Positions 8,259 to 16,875 of a stretch of DNA of 64,000 nucleotides are shown here, one piece after another. The stretch is from an uncultured Eubacteriales bacterium (lineage in GTDB: Bacteria; Bacillota; Clostridia; Peptostreptococcales; Anaerovoracaceae), in assembly GCA_900315125.1 (NCBI GenBank), contig OMXT01000008.1:1-64000 (forward strand). Reading direction: 5' to 3'. The position numbers were made by a program, and so were the translations under genes. How positions within the stretch are numbered: position 1 is the first letter of the stretch; every line of letters starts with the position of its first letter. Under the pieces are notes generated by a model, which did no database searches, was not told the origin of the DNA, and worked only from the letters and a program-made list of their open reading frames with translations.

Positions 8259-8819
8259 ATGAAAAACGGCAGCAGAAAGACGATCTGTGTTTTCGGCGCT
8301 TCGGCGGAGGGGATCAGCCGGGATATGATCCTTCGGTCCTCGGCGCTGTGTGAGAAACTGGGAAATGAAGGGTTTGACCTGGTGTTCGGCGGGTTTGCCC
8401 GGGGCATGATGGCAGCGACAGCAGAAGGATTCGCAAGGGCAGGAGCGGAAATCACAGGCGTTGTGCCGGATTCTCTTTACGGCAGGCGCACAGTGCATCC
8501 CGCCTGTACGAAGATCATCCGCACGGGAGATTTATTGGAGCGCAAGGCGCGGATGAGCGAGCTTGCCGACGGATATGTGGCGCTGCCCGGAGGGATCGGA
8601 ACACTGGACGAGGTCTTCGGCGTGCTGGCAGAACGGGTGGTTGGTGAAAGTGCATGTCCCGTTGTTTTATACAGCCTAGATGGTTTTTACCGGGGGCTGA
8701 TGGACTGGCTCAATGGAATTGGGGAGCAGGGATTTCTCTATTCGGATCTGTCAGAACTGCTCCTGGTCAGTGACGATGCGGATGAGATCTGCAGCTATCT
8801 CAGCAGGCAGATTGGCTGA
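8259..8819 (+). CDS. LOG-family (TIGR00730) nucleotide phosphoribohydrolase-like protein
   Basis: A 186-residue Rossmann-fold protein of the LOG/YvdD family. Relatives hydrolyse nucleoside 5'-monophosphates (cytokinin riboside phosphates, AMP) to base and ribose 5-phosphate. The signature PGGIGTLDE lies near residues 110-118, and the upstream Arg of RKARMSEL near residue 98 is part of the active site in the family. ATG 8259 follows GGAAAGGA. It is convergent with the next gene, separated by a strong hairpin. The natural substrate in bacteria is usually unproven. Confidence 0.85.
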   Translation: MKNGSRKTICVFGASAEGISRDMILRSSALCEKLGNEGFDLVFGGFARGMMAATAEGFARAGAEITGVVPDSLYGRRTVHPACTKIIRTGDLLERKARMSELADGYVALPGGIGTLDEVFGVLAERVVGESACPVVLYSLDGFYRGLMDWLNGIGEQGFLYSDLSELLLVSDDADEICSYLSRQIG

Positions 8820-8830
8820 ACAGTCGGCAG

Positions 8831-8885
8831 AATAAAAATGCGGCGCGGACGGGCCCGCCTGAGGCGGACCGGCCGCGCCGCTGCT
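8831..8885 (-). terminator. Terminator of the acidic-tail membrane protein gene (minus strand)
   Basis: GCGGCGCGG (8840-8848) and CCGCGCCGC (8873-8881) form a long GC stem; on the minus strand it is followed by TTTTTATT. It lies between convergent genes and may act on both. Confidence 0.75.
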
Positions 8886-8915
8886 GTTTATCTGACTATT
8901 ATATCCGGCAGATAA

Positions 8916-9407
8916 TTATTTCTCTTCCGATTCGGGACCTTTTTCTGGATCTTTCTCCTCGTCTGTGCTGTCTTCTGTGACTTCCGGATCTGCCGTCCCG
9001 GCTTCGTCCTCTGCAGTCTCAGCATCCGCGGTTTCCGCTTCTGAAGGGATCCCAGCAGCGGCGTCTGCTTTTTCTGTGATTTCGGCGGCAGCTGTTACCG
9101 CGGCAGCAGAGGCAGCGGCGGGTGTGCCCGCCAGCTTCATCTGAATGGACTTCAGCACTTCGAATACCTTACCGAAGCCGAATGCGATCAGCGCATAGAC
9201 AAGGTAGGGGAGGACCTGGCCGATGATATAGGAAACAGCCTGGCCCTTCATGGCGGAAACGGTGGTTCCGTACTGAGCGGCGTAATCCGATACATATTTA
9301 ACGGATACGTAGATGGTGTATATTGCGATCACCAGCACAATGGCTGCAACTACATAAAAACAGATAGACAGAGCGGAACCTCCGGACTGCTTTTTCGAAT
9401 TACTCAT
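8916..9407 (-). CDS. Two-helix membrane protein with acidic Ala/Glu-rich tail
   Basis: 163 residues, no recognised family. A short polar N-terminus is followed by membrane helix 1 (about 13-34, SICFYVVAAIVLVIAIYTIY), a loop, and helix 2 (about 60-80, VLPYLVYALIAFGFG). An Ala-rich linker follows, then a strongly acidic C-terminus of about 60 residues (TDEEKDPEKGPESEEK) that must be disordered. The tail probably faces the cytoplasm, but topology cannot be fixed by eye. ATG 9407 has an upstream AGGTATT-type site (GGAGGT on the minus strand). It is a single-gene transcript with its own terminator. Confidence 0.75.
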   Translation of the reverse strand: MSNSKKQSGGSALSICFYVVAAIVLVIAIYTIYVSVKYVSDYAAQYGTTVSAMKGQAVSYIIGQVLPYLVYALIAFGFGKVFEVLKSIQMKLAGTPAAASAAAVTAAAEITEKADAAAGIPSEAETADAETAEDEAGTADPEVTEDSTDEEKDPEKGPESEEK

Positions 9408-9579
9408 AATAATAATACCTCCATTTGAAAAAATAAATGAATCTGCTCGGCATGCTCCCTGTAAGAGAGCAGTTCTCCTGCCGGCATCTCTGAATCAATA
9501 TACATCTGGTATTCTAACACAGGATTATGAAGAATTGAAGTAGAAAGGGGGCGTAATCCTGTGAACCCAGGGAGTTCTC

Positions 9580-9609
9580 TTGACTGCGTCATGCAGGCTG
9601 TGGTTAAAT
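9580..9609 (+). promoter_or_regulatory. Promoter upstream of the LysO-like gene
   Basis: TTGACT (9580-9585), 18-bp spacer, TTAAAT (9604-9609). The leader to ATG 9682 is about 65 nt; I see no lysine riboswitch in it. Confidence 0.5.
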
Positions 9610-9681
9610 GAAAGAAGACACCGGGGAAGGAGAGACCCGGCTGGAGAAGGCTTTGTAATCATGACATGTAAGGAGAGGGAT

Positions 9682-10674
9682 ATGTCTGACGCTTTAATTT
9701 ATCTGGGCACCTGTATTCTGGGCTATTTTCTGGCCATTCCCCTGCGCCGCCATAAGGAGAAGCTTGGGTTCATCAGCACGCTGCAGCTCATTTCGCTGCT
9801 TTGTCTTGTGCTGGCGATGGGTGTTCGGATCGGCGCGAACCGGAATGTCGTTTCCAATCTCGGAAGCTACGGCATATATGCACTTGTTTTTACGGCGGCG
9901 TCCATGGCTGCGTCGGTATTTTGCATTTTTATTGTCCGGCAGCTCATGGGGATCGACCGGTACGGGATGATGAAGGAACGGGCGGTTTCGGCAGAAGAGA
10001 AACGGGTGACTGAGAGATCTGTTTCGGAAACTGCGGAATTAGCGCAGAGCGGCGGGATCGACCGTCTGACGATCTTCATCGTTGTGTGCGTGGCAGCGGG
10101 CATCGCAGCGGGTTACTATGCCAGCGGTCACTGGATCACCGATGCGGAGAGCTTCAGCAGCAGGATAAGCTTCGTGATCTCTGCGGGACTCATGCTCCTG
10201 CTCCTTTTTATCGGTATGGATCTGGGTCTGGACGGAACCGTATTCGCGAATTTTAAGAAGGTGGGACTGCGCGTTCTCGTTTTTCCCGCGGCCACAGCAG
10301 TGGGAACGCTGGCAAGCTGCGCGGTCTGTGCTTTGTTCCTGCCTGTTACCGTTAAGGAAGGACTGGCGATCGGCTCGGGTTTCGCCTGGTACTCCCTGGC
10401 GCCGGGGATCATACTGGACGCCGGCCACATCATGGCCGGGACGATCTCCTTTATGCATAATGTCATGCGAGAAGTCTTCTCGATCATTCTGATCCCCATC
10501 GTGGCCCGGAAGATCGGCTACGTGGAGTGCACAGGGCTCTGCGGCTCCACGGGCATGGATGTGTGCTTGCCTGTCGTGGAGCGGGCCACCAGCGGAAATA
10601 TCGCCGTATATTCCTTTGTATCCGGATTCGTGCTCTCCATGAGTGTGCCCCTGCTGGTGCCTCTGTTTGTGTAG
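9682..10674 (+). CDS. lysO: LysO-family (DUF340) amino-acid exporter
   Basis: A polytopic membrane protein of 330 residues with about eight hydrophobic helices. It joins the two halves known from LysO (YbjE), the Escherichia coli lysine exporter: an N-terminal short domain (residues 1-95) and the DUF340 domain. The latter contains FIGMDLGLDGTVFANFKKVG and GFAWYSLAPGI, with acidic residues inside helices. A polar linker (about 100-135) joins the halves. ATG 9682 follows AAGGAGAGG. Substrate assignment rests on family only; lysine or thialysine export is expected. Confidence 0.8.
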   Translation: MSDALIYLGTCILGYFLAIPLRRHKEKLGFISTLQLISLLCLVLAMGVRIGANRNVVSNLGSYGIYALVFTAASMAASVFCIFIVRQLMGIDRYGMMKERAVSAEEKRVTERSVSETAELAQSGGIDRLTIFIVVCVAAGIAAGYYASGHWITDAESFSSRISFVISAGLMLLLLFIGMDLGLDGTVFANFKKVGLRVLVFPAATAVGTLASCAVCALFLPVTVKEGLAIGSGFAWYSLAPGIILDAGHIMAGTISFMHNVMREVFSIILIPIVARKIGYVECTGLCGSTGMDVCLPVVERATSGNIAVYSFVSGFVLSMSVPLLVPLFV

Positions 10675-10726
10675 CAGAAGCGGATTTCAGGGAGCGCAAT
10701 AAAAATTCAAAAAATATCATATATCA

Positions 10727-10755
10727 TTAACAATTAACAGAATTGATGGTATAAT
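10727..10755 (+). promoter_or_regulatory. Strong promoter upstream of the aminotransferase leader
   Basis: TTAACA (10727-10732), 17-bp spacer, perfect TATAAT (10750-10755). Transcription would start near 10762, some 335 nt before the aminotransferase start. Confidence 0.75.
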
Positions 10756-10761
10756 ACATTT

Positions 10762-10844
10762 GTCGAATAAATCAGGAAACTGCATCTCTTTTCGAACAGG
10801 TTCCTGTATGCAGCCGGATGGTTATGACGGCTGCACTTTTCTTT
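10762..10844 (+). ncRNA. Terminated leader or small RNA of about 83 nt
   Basis: Between promoter 10727-10755 and terminator 10809-10844 the transcript forms hairpin 1: AGGAAACTG (10774-10782) with CAGGTTCCT (10797-10805), one mismatch. Hairpin 2 is the terminator. CTGCAT (10780-10785) can also pair with ATGCAG (10808-10813), which would break both stems, so an attenuation switch is possible. It is either a free-standing small RNA or a leader regulating the aminotransferase operon. No known riboswitch class recognised. Confidence 0.45.
10809..10844 (+). terminator. Leader terminator
   Basis: TGCAGCCG (10809-10816) pairs with CGGCTGCA (10828-10835), followed by CTTTTCTTT. Confidence 0.75.
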
Positions 10845-11096
10845 AGGAATGAACATTTTTCATCGATCTCGTCAAAGATCTCCTTTAAACCAGCCTTTTA
10901 CATCAGGATGAGGCAGCCGCCCCATTGAGTTTGTACTTTACAGTTGAAGTAAGATACCAGATCGATCCAGTCCATTATCACAAACAGCAGATTCGTCTGA
11001 CGCTGTGCCAGACAAGCCGGGCAGACCCGTATGCCCGGAAACTTTTATTTCTATTATTCTATATTTCTATTATAATATTCAATGGAGGACGAAAAA

Positions 11097-12476
11097 ATGA
11101 ATACGGAAGAGTTGGGTAAAGCACTGCCGAAAGTTGTAAGCGGACAGGTCCCGGGACCGAAATCGAAAGCGCTGCTTGACAGAAGGGACGCAGCCATACC
11201 CCAGGCGCTCTGCGGCAAGACCTATCCTATTTGTATAAAACAGGGATCCGGTGCCATGTTTGAGGACCTGGACGGCAACATATTCCTCGACTGGGTCGGA
11301 GGCGTAGGCGTCCTGAACATCGGCTACACGAGACCGGAAGTGGTGCAGGCGGTCCAGCAGCAGGCAGAGAAATTCAACCACACGATATTCAATGTTATTG
11401 TCCACGACGGCTATGTGACCATGGCCGAAAAACTGAACGAGACCATCCCCTGCCGGGGCGATGTGAAGAAAACATACTTCGCCAATTCCGGCGCGGAATG
11501 CGATGAGAATGCCATCAAGATAGCCAAGGCATATACCGGGCGCAGCAGTGTCATCTGCTTTTCCGGCGCGTTCCACGGCCGTACGAACCTGACCATGGCT
11601 CTCACGGCGAAGAAGTCCTACGCCCTTGGTATGGGTCCGTTCCCTGCAGGCATTTACCGCGCGCCTTATCCCTATCTGTACCGCGCGCCTAAAGGGTATA
11701 CAGAGGAAGAAGCTATTCAATATTTCGTCGATGGACTGAATGAGATTTTCGACGACGGCGCCCCGGCAAACGAGGTGGCATGTATAATCGTCGAACCGTT
11801 CCAGGGTGAAGGAGGATTCATCCCGGCGCCCATAGAGTGGGTAAAAGCAGTCAGGAAGATCTGCGATGACAACGGTATCCTTCTTATCGCCGATGAAGTG
11901 CAGTGCGGCAACTGCCGTACCGGACGCTATTATGCTTCCGAGTACTGGAAGGAAGCAGGCTGCGCGCCGGACATCGTGACAACTGCCAAATCTCTGGGGG
12001 CGGGCGTGCCGATCTCAGCGATCACCGCCCGGGCTGAAATCATGGACGCGGCGCCTTCCGGCACGATCGGCGGCACATTCTGCGGCAACCCGCTTGCCTG
12101 CGCTGCGGCGATACAGACCATGGACATCATGAAGAAAGAAGACTTCGCGGGCAAGGCGCTGCATATCGGCGAAGCAGTCATGGGCCGTTTCAATGAACTG
12201 AAAGAAAAATATCCGATCGTCGGCGATGTCAGAGGGCTCGGCGCCATGATCGGCATTGAGTTTGTGCTGGACCGCGGAACGAAAGAGCCGGCAACGGCGT
12301 TTACTGCCCGCCTGATCGCCCGTGCGATACAGAAAGGTCTGCTTCTGGAGAGCTGCGGCACGGCATCCAACGTGATCCGGTTCCTGGCGCCTCTCGTCAT
12401 GACAGAGGAACAGACGGCAAGGGGACTGGAAATATTTGAAGAGAGCCTGAAGGAGGCACTTGCTGAGGAAGAATGA
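11097..12476 (+). CDS. Class III (omega) aminotransferase
   Basis: PLP enzyme of the GABA/ornithine/beta-amino acid aminotransferase group, 459 residues, cytosolic. Visible motifs are ANSGAECDENAIKIAKAYTG near residue 126, LIADEVQCGNCRTGRY near 263, and the PLP Schiff-base lysine in TTAKSLGAG (Lys298). ATG 11097 is chosen because GGAGG (11084-11088) sits 8 bases upstream; an ATG at 11082 would contain its own RBS. The stop overlaps the next start (ATGA), so the corrinoid activator is cotranslated. With BKACE and a permease nearby, a substrate giving a beta-keto acid is a reasonable inference. The amino donor and acceptor are unknown. Confidence 0.88.
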   Translation: MNTEELGKALPKVVSGQVPGPKSKALLDRRDAAIPQALCGKTYPICIKQGSGAMFEDLDGNIFLDWVGGVGVLNIGYTRPEVVQAVQQQAEKFNHTIFNVIVHDGYVTMAEKLNETIPCRGDVKKTYFANSGAECDENAIKIAKAYTGRSSVICFSGAFHGRTNLTMALTAKKSYALGMGPFPAGIYRAPYPYLYRAPKGYTEEEAIQYFVDGLNEIFDDGAPANEVACIIVEPFQGEGGFIPAPIEWVKAVRKICDDNGILLIADEVQCGNCRTGRYYASEYWKEAGCAPDIVTTAKSLGAGVPISAITARAEIMDAAPSGTIGGTFCGNPLACAAAIQTMDIMKKEDFAGKALHIGEAVMGRFNELKEKYPIVGDVRGLGAMIGIEFVLDRGTKEPATAFTARLIARAIQKGLLLESCGTASNVIRFLAPLVMTEEQTARGLEIFEESLKEALAEEE

Positions 12477-14113
12477 TTGTAACTTTTATCGGGGAACAAA
12501 GGCCTGTCCGGGCGCTGTCCGGGCAGACTGTCATGGATGCGGCGATCGCGGCAGGTCTGCCTATTGACGGGACCTGCGGAGGCAGGGGCACCTGCGGGCG
12601 CTGCCGCGTCCGGATCATCAGCGGATCAGTAGAAACAGCGGATCCAAACGGGCTTCTGACGGAAAAGGAAAAAGCTGACGGGATCTGTCTGGCCTGCTGT
12701 ACCAGAATCACCGGAGACATGACAGCGGAGCTGCTGCAGAACAGGCAGGAGATGTCTCATAAGGATCGGGGCGTCTCACTGCCTGCGTGGTTTATACCGG
12801 AGAAGGCGGAGGGGATCGGAGCAGCCATTGATATCGGCACGACGACAGCTGCGGTCATGCTCTGGGATCTGGAAACGGGAGCATCAATGGGAGCATCGGC
12901 ATTCACGAATCCTCAGACTTCTGTGGGAGCAGATGTTATCTCCCGGATCAATTATATTATCGCAGGCGGGCCTGATTCTGCCCGGGCAGACCGGCTGAGG
13001 GACATGCAGCGCATGCTGGTGCGCGGACTGAACGAATCGATTCGCAGCTTGGCTGAAACAGCCGGCGGGGATCTCCGGGACATCCGGAGAATCACAGTCT
13101 GCGGAAACTCCACCATGAGCCATATCTTCACCGGGACAGATCCGGCATGCCTCGTTACCCCGCCCTATAAACCCGCGTACAGAGGAAGTATCTTGCGGGA
13201 GGCTTCGGCCCTTGGGTTGAGCGCTGCGCCGGGCGCGCAGGTCTATACTGCGCCTGGCATTGCCGGCCATGTGGGGGCGGATATTACGGCCGGTCTCCTT
13301 GCGTCGGACTTGCCCATCAGCGGGCGGAAGTGGCTGTATATTGACATCGGGACCAACGGGGAGATCGCTGCCGGAAACGGAGAACGGATGATCTGCTGCT
13401 CCACGGCGGCAGGACCGGCATTTGAAGGCTGGGGGATATCTCAGGGCATGCGTGCGGCAAAAGGCGCCATAGAGAAAGTAAAGCTGGGAAGCAGCGGAGC
13501 AGAACTGGGAATCATTGGAGAAGAGAGTGCTCCCGGCGATGGGCCCGCGGGCATCTGCGGCAGCGGGATCATCGACGCGGCGGCAGAAATGCTCCGGACA
13601 GGGATCATGGACTCTTCCGGACGGATCCGAAGTGAAGAGGAGCTGCTGGCCGTTGGTGTGTCTCCTGCGCTTGCGGGTTGTGCGGATGAAGATGAAGAGG
13701 GGCGTGTTTCCTTCCTGCTGTACAGCGGCATCGGAGGGGAAGTCGCTGTTACACAGAAGGATATCCGTGAGATCCAGCTTGCCAAGGCAAGTGTCGCTGC
13801 CGGAGCAGATACCCTTCTCCATCGTCTGGCTATGAGTCCGGAGGATCTGGATGAGGTCTGCATTGCCGGAGCATTCGGAAGTTATATTGACAGTGTCAGC
13901 GCACGGCGGATCGGGCTCATACCGAATGTGCCGGCGGAACGGATCCGGGTCCCGGGCAATCTTGCCGGAGAGGGGATCTCCATGATGCTCCTTTCGGAAC
14001 AGGCGAAGAAAGACGCGGACCGCATCGCAGAAAATACGGAGCACGCTGAGCTTTCGGAGGATCCGTATTTCCAGAAAAAATATATAGAGGAAATGAACTT
14101 CCAGGCAACATAA
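12473..14113 (+). CDS. Ferredoxin/ASKHA corrinoid-activation protein (RACo/RamA-like, DUF4445)
   Basis: 546 residues. The N-terminal 2Fe-2S ferredoxin domain has Cys35, Cys41, Cys44 and Cys75/76 (CGGRGTCGRC ... LACC). The C-terminal ASKHA ATPase domain has phosphate loops DIGTTTAAVML and IDIGTNGEIAAGN. Relatives use ATP to drive single-electron reduction of Co(II) corrinoid proteins back to Co(I) in methyl-transfer systems. Four-base overlap with the aminotransferase makes the pair one unit, yet no B12-binding corrinoid protein is in the window. Either it serves a distant corrinoid protein or it activates something else in this pathway. Confidence 0.88.
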   Translation: MIVTFIGEQRPVRALSGQTVMDAAIAAGLPIDGTCGGRGTCGRCRVRIISGSVETADPNGLLTEKEKADGICLACCTRITGDMTAELLQNRQEMSHKDRGVSLPAWFIPEKAEGIGAAIDIGTTTAAVMLWDLETGASMGASAFTNPQTSVGADVISRINYIIAGGPDSARADRLRDMQRMLVRGLNESIRSLAETAGGDLRDIRRITVCGNSTMSHIFTGTDPACLVTPPYKPAYRGSILREASALGLSAAPGAQVYTAPGIAGHVGADITAGLLASDLPISGRKWLYIDIGTNGEIAAGNGERMICCSTAAGPAFEGWGISQGMRAAKGAIEKVKLGSSGAELGIIGEESAPGDGPAGICGSGIIDAAAEMLRTGIMDSSGRIRSEEELLAVGVSPALAGCADEDEEGRVSFLLYSGIGGEVAVTQKDIREIQLAKASVAAGADTLLHRLAMSPEDLDEVCIAGAFGSYIDSVSARRIGLIPNVPAERIRVPGNLAGEGISMMLLSEQAKKDADRIAENTEHAELSEDPYFQKKYIEEMNFQAT

Positions 14114-14141
14114 AAAGGCGGCTCCCGTAAGAGGACCGCCT
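14112..14141 (-). terminator. Terminator of the BKACE gene (minus strand)
   Basis: On the minus strand AGGCGG (from 14141) pairs with CCGCCT, followed by TTTTTA. It lies between two convergent genes. Confidence 0.7.
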
Positions 14142-14159
14142 CGGTTCGTCAATCAGGGT

Positions 14160-14990
14160 TTATTTCAGGCTCAGGATCTCCCGCGCTTCCTCCGGCGTCG
14201 CCGGCTCCATGCCTGCCGACCGGATTACATCCGCTGCACGGGCAACGAGCTGGGCGTTGGAATCTGCCAGGATACCGTGGGCATAATAAAGATTATCTTC
14301 AAGGCCGACCCGGACGTGGCCGCCAAGCGCCAGTGCTGCGAGCATGATGGGTATGTGGTTTTTGCTCAGACCGCTGGCGGACCATGTAGATCCTTCTGGG
14401 AGCTGGCTCTGGATGTATGCCAGGTTGCTGACGGTTCCTGCCATGCCCCCTGGAGCGCCCATGATAAACTGGAAATGGCAGGGTGGTTTCAGCACGCCCT
14501 TTTTTATGTAGTATTTTGCCGTGTCCAGCATGCCGATATCGAAGATCTCGATTTCCGGCTTGGTTCCCACATCCTGATATAGGTGTCCGAGATTCTCGAG
14601 GAACTGGGGATTGTTTTCGAAAATTGTCTGGTGCAGCCAGTTCATCGTTCCGCAGTCATAGGAACCCATTTCCGGCTTGAGCTTCTTAAATGGAAGCATT
14701 CTTGTTTCATCGGGCGCCATGCCGTCCAGGGAGTGACCGCCAGAGGACGTCATGTTAATGATCACATCGCATTTTTCCTGGATGAGGCGGATCGTTTTTT
14801 CAAAAAGATCCACCCGCATGGTAGGATGTCCCTCTTCGTCGCGCATATGAATGTGGACCATGGCGGCTCCTGCCTGATATGCTTCATATGCGGAGTCCGC
14901 GATCTCCTCCGGCGTCATAGGAAGGGCAGGGTTCTTGCTTTTGTCGCCCCAGTTGCCTGTCAGTGCCGCTGAAATTATTCTTTTATCCAT
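14160..14990 (-). CDS. Beta-keto acid cleavage enzyme (BKACE, Kce-like)
   Basis: 276 residues. The family condenses a beta-keto acid with acetyl-CoA to give acetoacetate and a new CoA thioester; Kce does this to 3-keto-5-aminohexanoate in lysine fermentation. The zinc ligands are visible as His46 and His48 (MVHIHMRDEEG), and the later GGHVRVGLEDN segment carries the conserved Glu. The N-terminus reads KRIISAALTG. The rest of the lysine-fermentation cluster (kamA, kamD/E, kdd, kal) is absent, so the substrate is probably a different beta-keto acid, perhaps made by the class III aminotransferase. It has its own terminator. Confidence 0.9.
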   Translation of the reverse strand: MDKRIISAALTGNWGDKSKNPALPMTPEEIADSAYEAYQAGAAMVHIHMRDEEGHPTMRVDLFEKTIRLIQEKCDVIINMTSSGGHSLDGMAPDETRMLPFKKLKPEMGSYDCGTMNWLHQTIFENNPQFLENLGHLYQDVGTKPEIEIFDIGMLDTAKYYIKKGVLKPPCHFQFIMGAPGGMAGTVSNLAYIQSQLPEGSTWSASGLSKNHIPIMLAALALGGHVRVGLEDNLYYAHGILADSNAQLVARAADVIRSAGMEPATPEEAREILSLK

Positions 14991-15044
14991 AACAAAGACC
15001 TCTCTGCCCTGTTTCCGAAAATGTGCCGGTCAGGGCTTTGTTCT

Positions 15045-15073
15045 AAAAAAAGGGCAGCCGCGAAAGCTGCCCC
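15045..15073 (-). terminator. Terminator of the permease/small-protein transcript (minus strand)
   Basis: On the minus strand GGGCAGC (from 15073) pairs with GCTGCCC, followed by seven T. It separates the permease operon from BKACE. Confidence 0.85.
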
Positions 15074-15115
15074 TCTGTAAGAGTCATATTTATCTTTCTG
15101 TAATGGCCTCTCCGG

Positions 15116-15256
15116 TCAGCGACTGCCGATCATCTCGAAGAATTCCTTAAAGGTGATGGGCTGATGGAAAGCCTCCTGCATGACGTAGGCTGCGGTTCCG
15201 AAGATGGCCACGATAATCAGAAAGAGAAATACGATTCTCCAAAACCACTTTTTCAT
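15116..15256 (-). CDS. 46-residue single-span membrane protein behind the APC permease
   Basis: A short ORF with AGGAGG five bases before its ATG (15256; an adjacent ATG at 15259 is possible). It begins with basic residues (MKKWFWR), then a helix (IVFLFLIIVAIFGTAAYVM), then a mixed tail ending EMIGSR. The topology resembles small accessory subunits of amino-acid transporters. It starts 47 bases after the permease stop on the same strand, and a strong terminator follows, so the two form one transcript. Role as transporter partner is inference. Confidence 0.7.
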   Translation of the reverse strand: MKKWFWRIVFLFLIIVAIFGTAAYVMQEAFHQPITFKEFFEMIGSR

Positions 15257-15306
15257 CATGACCTCCTGTTCAGTCGACTGCATTACAGTATTTCCGATAC
15301 ACTTTA

Positions 15307-16875
15307 TTACTTAAGGATCCAGGAGAAAGCAAACAGTGCGATGGCGATGATGGCGAATCCGTAGCTGCCGATTCTCCAATATTTGTATTCCTTGTCCAGC
15401 TTAGCCTTCTCTTCAGCAGTAGGCTCCTGGGTTGCGAGGGCCAGTGCCTCGACGTCAATAGCCTCCTGAGGGATCGGGCGCTTGCGTACATAGAAGAAGT
15501 AGTAAGCGATAGCCAGAACGTCCCAAATGATGTTGTACCAGATGGCAACAGGGTCATAAGCAAGTACAAGCAGGACTGCGTAGGCGATGATGCTGAACCA
15601 CGCGCCGAATGTGCCTGCCGGGCAGCGGAACGGTCTCGGAAGATCCGGTTCCTTCTTGCGCAGCATCAGGAAGCTGAGATATCCGATGATGTAGCACTGA
15701 ATCTGGTTGTAGGAGCACATCATAGCGACGATCTTGATGGATCCGGACAGGATGAAGAAGATGCCCAGAACTCCGCAGAGAACAACGGCTCTGTGGGGGC
15801 TCTTGTACTTCGGGTGGACCTTTCCGAAGTACTTCGGGAAGTTTCCGTCTTCAGCCATAATGTACATGTAACGGGCAGGTCCTGCGATGCAGGGGTTCAT
15901 GGTGGAGAAGTCTCCGCCGAGGGTGATGCCCAGGCACAGGATGATCAGAGGCAGTCCTACGATGCCTGCATAGTTCATGGCAGCGGCATAAGGTGCTGCG
16001 GAAGTGTACAGGTCAGGAATGTGCTCCGAAGGAGTCAGTGCGCACAGGAACCACTGGAACAGCAGGTTAACAGCCAGTACGCAGAACGGTGAAATCAGCA
16101 GAGCGCGGGGAAGAGTGATCTGGGGGAACTTGACCTCAGAACCCATACCTACGATTGTCTCAAATCCGAAGAAGCACCACAGCACGAGCAGTACAGCCTG
16201 TGCGAATGCATTGACCTGCGGCGGGATACCGACGCCGGCAACCAGTGTGGTTACGCTGGAGAAGTCTGCCTTGGCAAGTACGGTTGCGAACCATACGAGG
16301 GAGCATGCCCAGAAGAAGAACATGAAGAAGTTCTGTGTCTTTCCGTTCATCTCGATACCTCTGTAGGAGATGAATGTGAAGAGGACGAACAGCGCGATGG
16401 CAGGAACGACCTTCCACATAAACAGGCTCATGTCTACATTGCCCTGGAACAGGTCGATGAGAGAATAGTCATTGTCCGATGTGGGAACCTTGGCTCCGCA
16501 GGCATTCAGCAGACGAACGAAGTAGTTGGAGAATGCCATGGACTCGGATGCTCCGATACCGACCTGAGCCAGCGTGTAGTTCCAGCTCTCGAATACAGCG
16601 ACCGGGTAGTTGATCGCCCTCTTGGCGAAGGAATATGTTCCGCCGGCAAGAGGAAGCGCAGCTCCCATTTCACCGTACATGGCGCAGGGGAAAAGAATAA
16701 GTACGAATGAAATCAGTGAGGCAATGATTACGGTGCCTCCCATCAGTCCGACGATCTGTGAACCGACGGTGAACAGACCTACGCCGATTACAGCTCCCGC
16801 TGTGATCGTGACGCATTCTGCCAATCCCAGTGTTCTGTTCAGTGACTGGGATTGTGCATTTGTCTTGTTATCCAT
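15307..16875 (-). CDS. APC-superfamily amino-acid permease
   Basis: A polytopic membrane protein of 522 residues with about 12 helices. The first helix has the APC substrate-binding turn (TITAGAVIGVGLF, the GA-IG-G unwound segment), followed by EMGAALPLAGGTYSFAK. APC permeases usually import amino acids or amines by proton symport or exchange. The start at 16875 is preceded by AGGAAGG at 11 bases; an in-frame ATG at 16905 has no RBS. A consensus promoter lies at 17006-17034. It is cotranscribed with a 46-residue membrane protein. Near the BKACE and aminotransferase, it is the likely uptake step for that pathway. Confidence 0.88.
   Translation of the reverse strand: MDNKTNAQSQSLNRTLGLAECVTITAGAVIGVGLFTVGSQIVGLMGGTVIIASLISFVLILFPCAMYGEMGAALPLAGGTYSFAKRAINYPVAVFESWNYTLAQVGIGASESMAFSNYFVRLLNACGAKVPTSDNDYSLIDLFQGNVDMSLFMWKVVPAIALFVLFTFISYRGIEMNGKTQNFFMFFFWACSLVWFATVLAKADFSSVTTLVAGVGIPPQVNAFAQAVLLVLWCFFGFETIVGMGSEVKFPQITLPRALLISPFCVLAVNLLFQWFLCALTPSEHIPDLYTSAAPYAAAMNYAGIVGLPLIILCLGITLGGDFSTMNPCIAGPARYMYIMAEDGNFPKYFGKVHPKYKSPHRAVVLCGVLGIFFILSGSIKIVAMMCSYNQIQCYIIGYLSFLMLRKKEPDLPRPFRCPAGTFGAWFSIIAYAVLLVLAYDPVAIWYNIIWDVLAIAYYFFYVRKRPIPQEAIDVEALALATQEPTAEEKAKLDKEYKYWRIGSYGFAIIAIALFAFSWILK

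Noticed and set aside
9410..9681. Lysine riboswitch upstream of the LysO-like gene
   Set aside because: The expected multi-stem lysine aptamer is not visible and the leader after the promoter is only about 65 nt.
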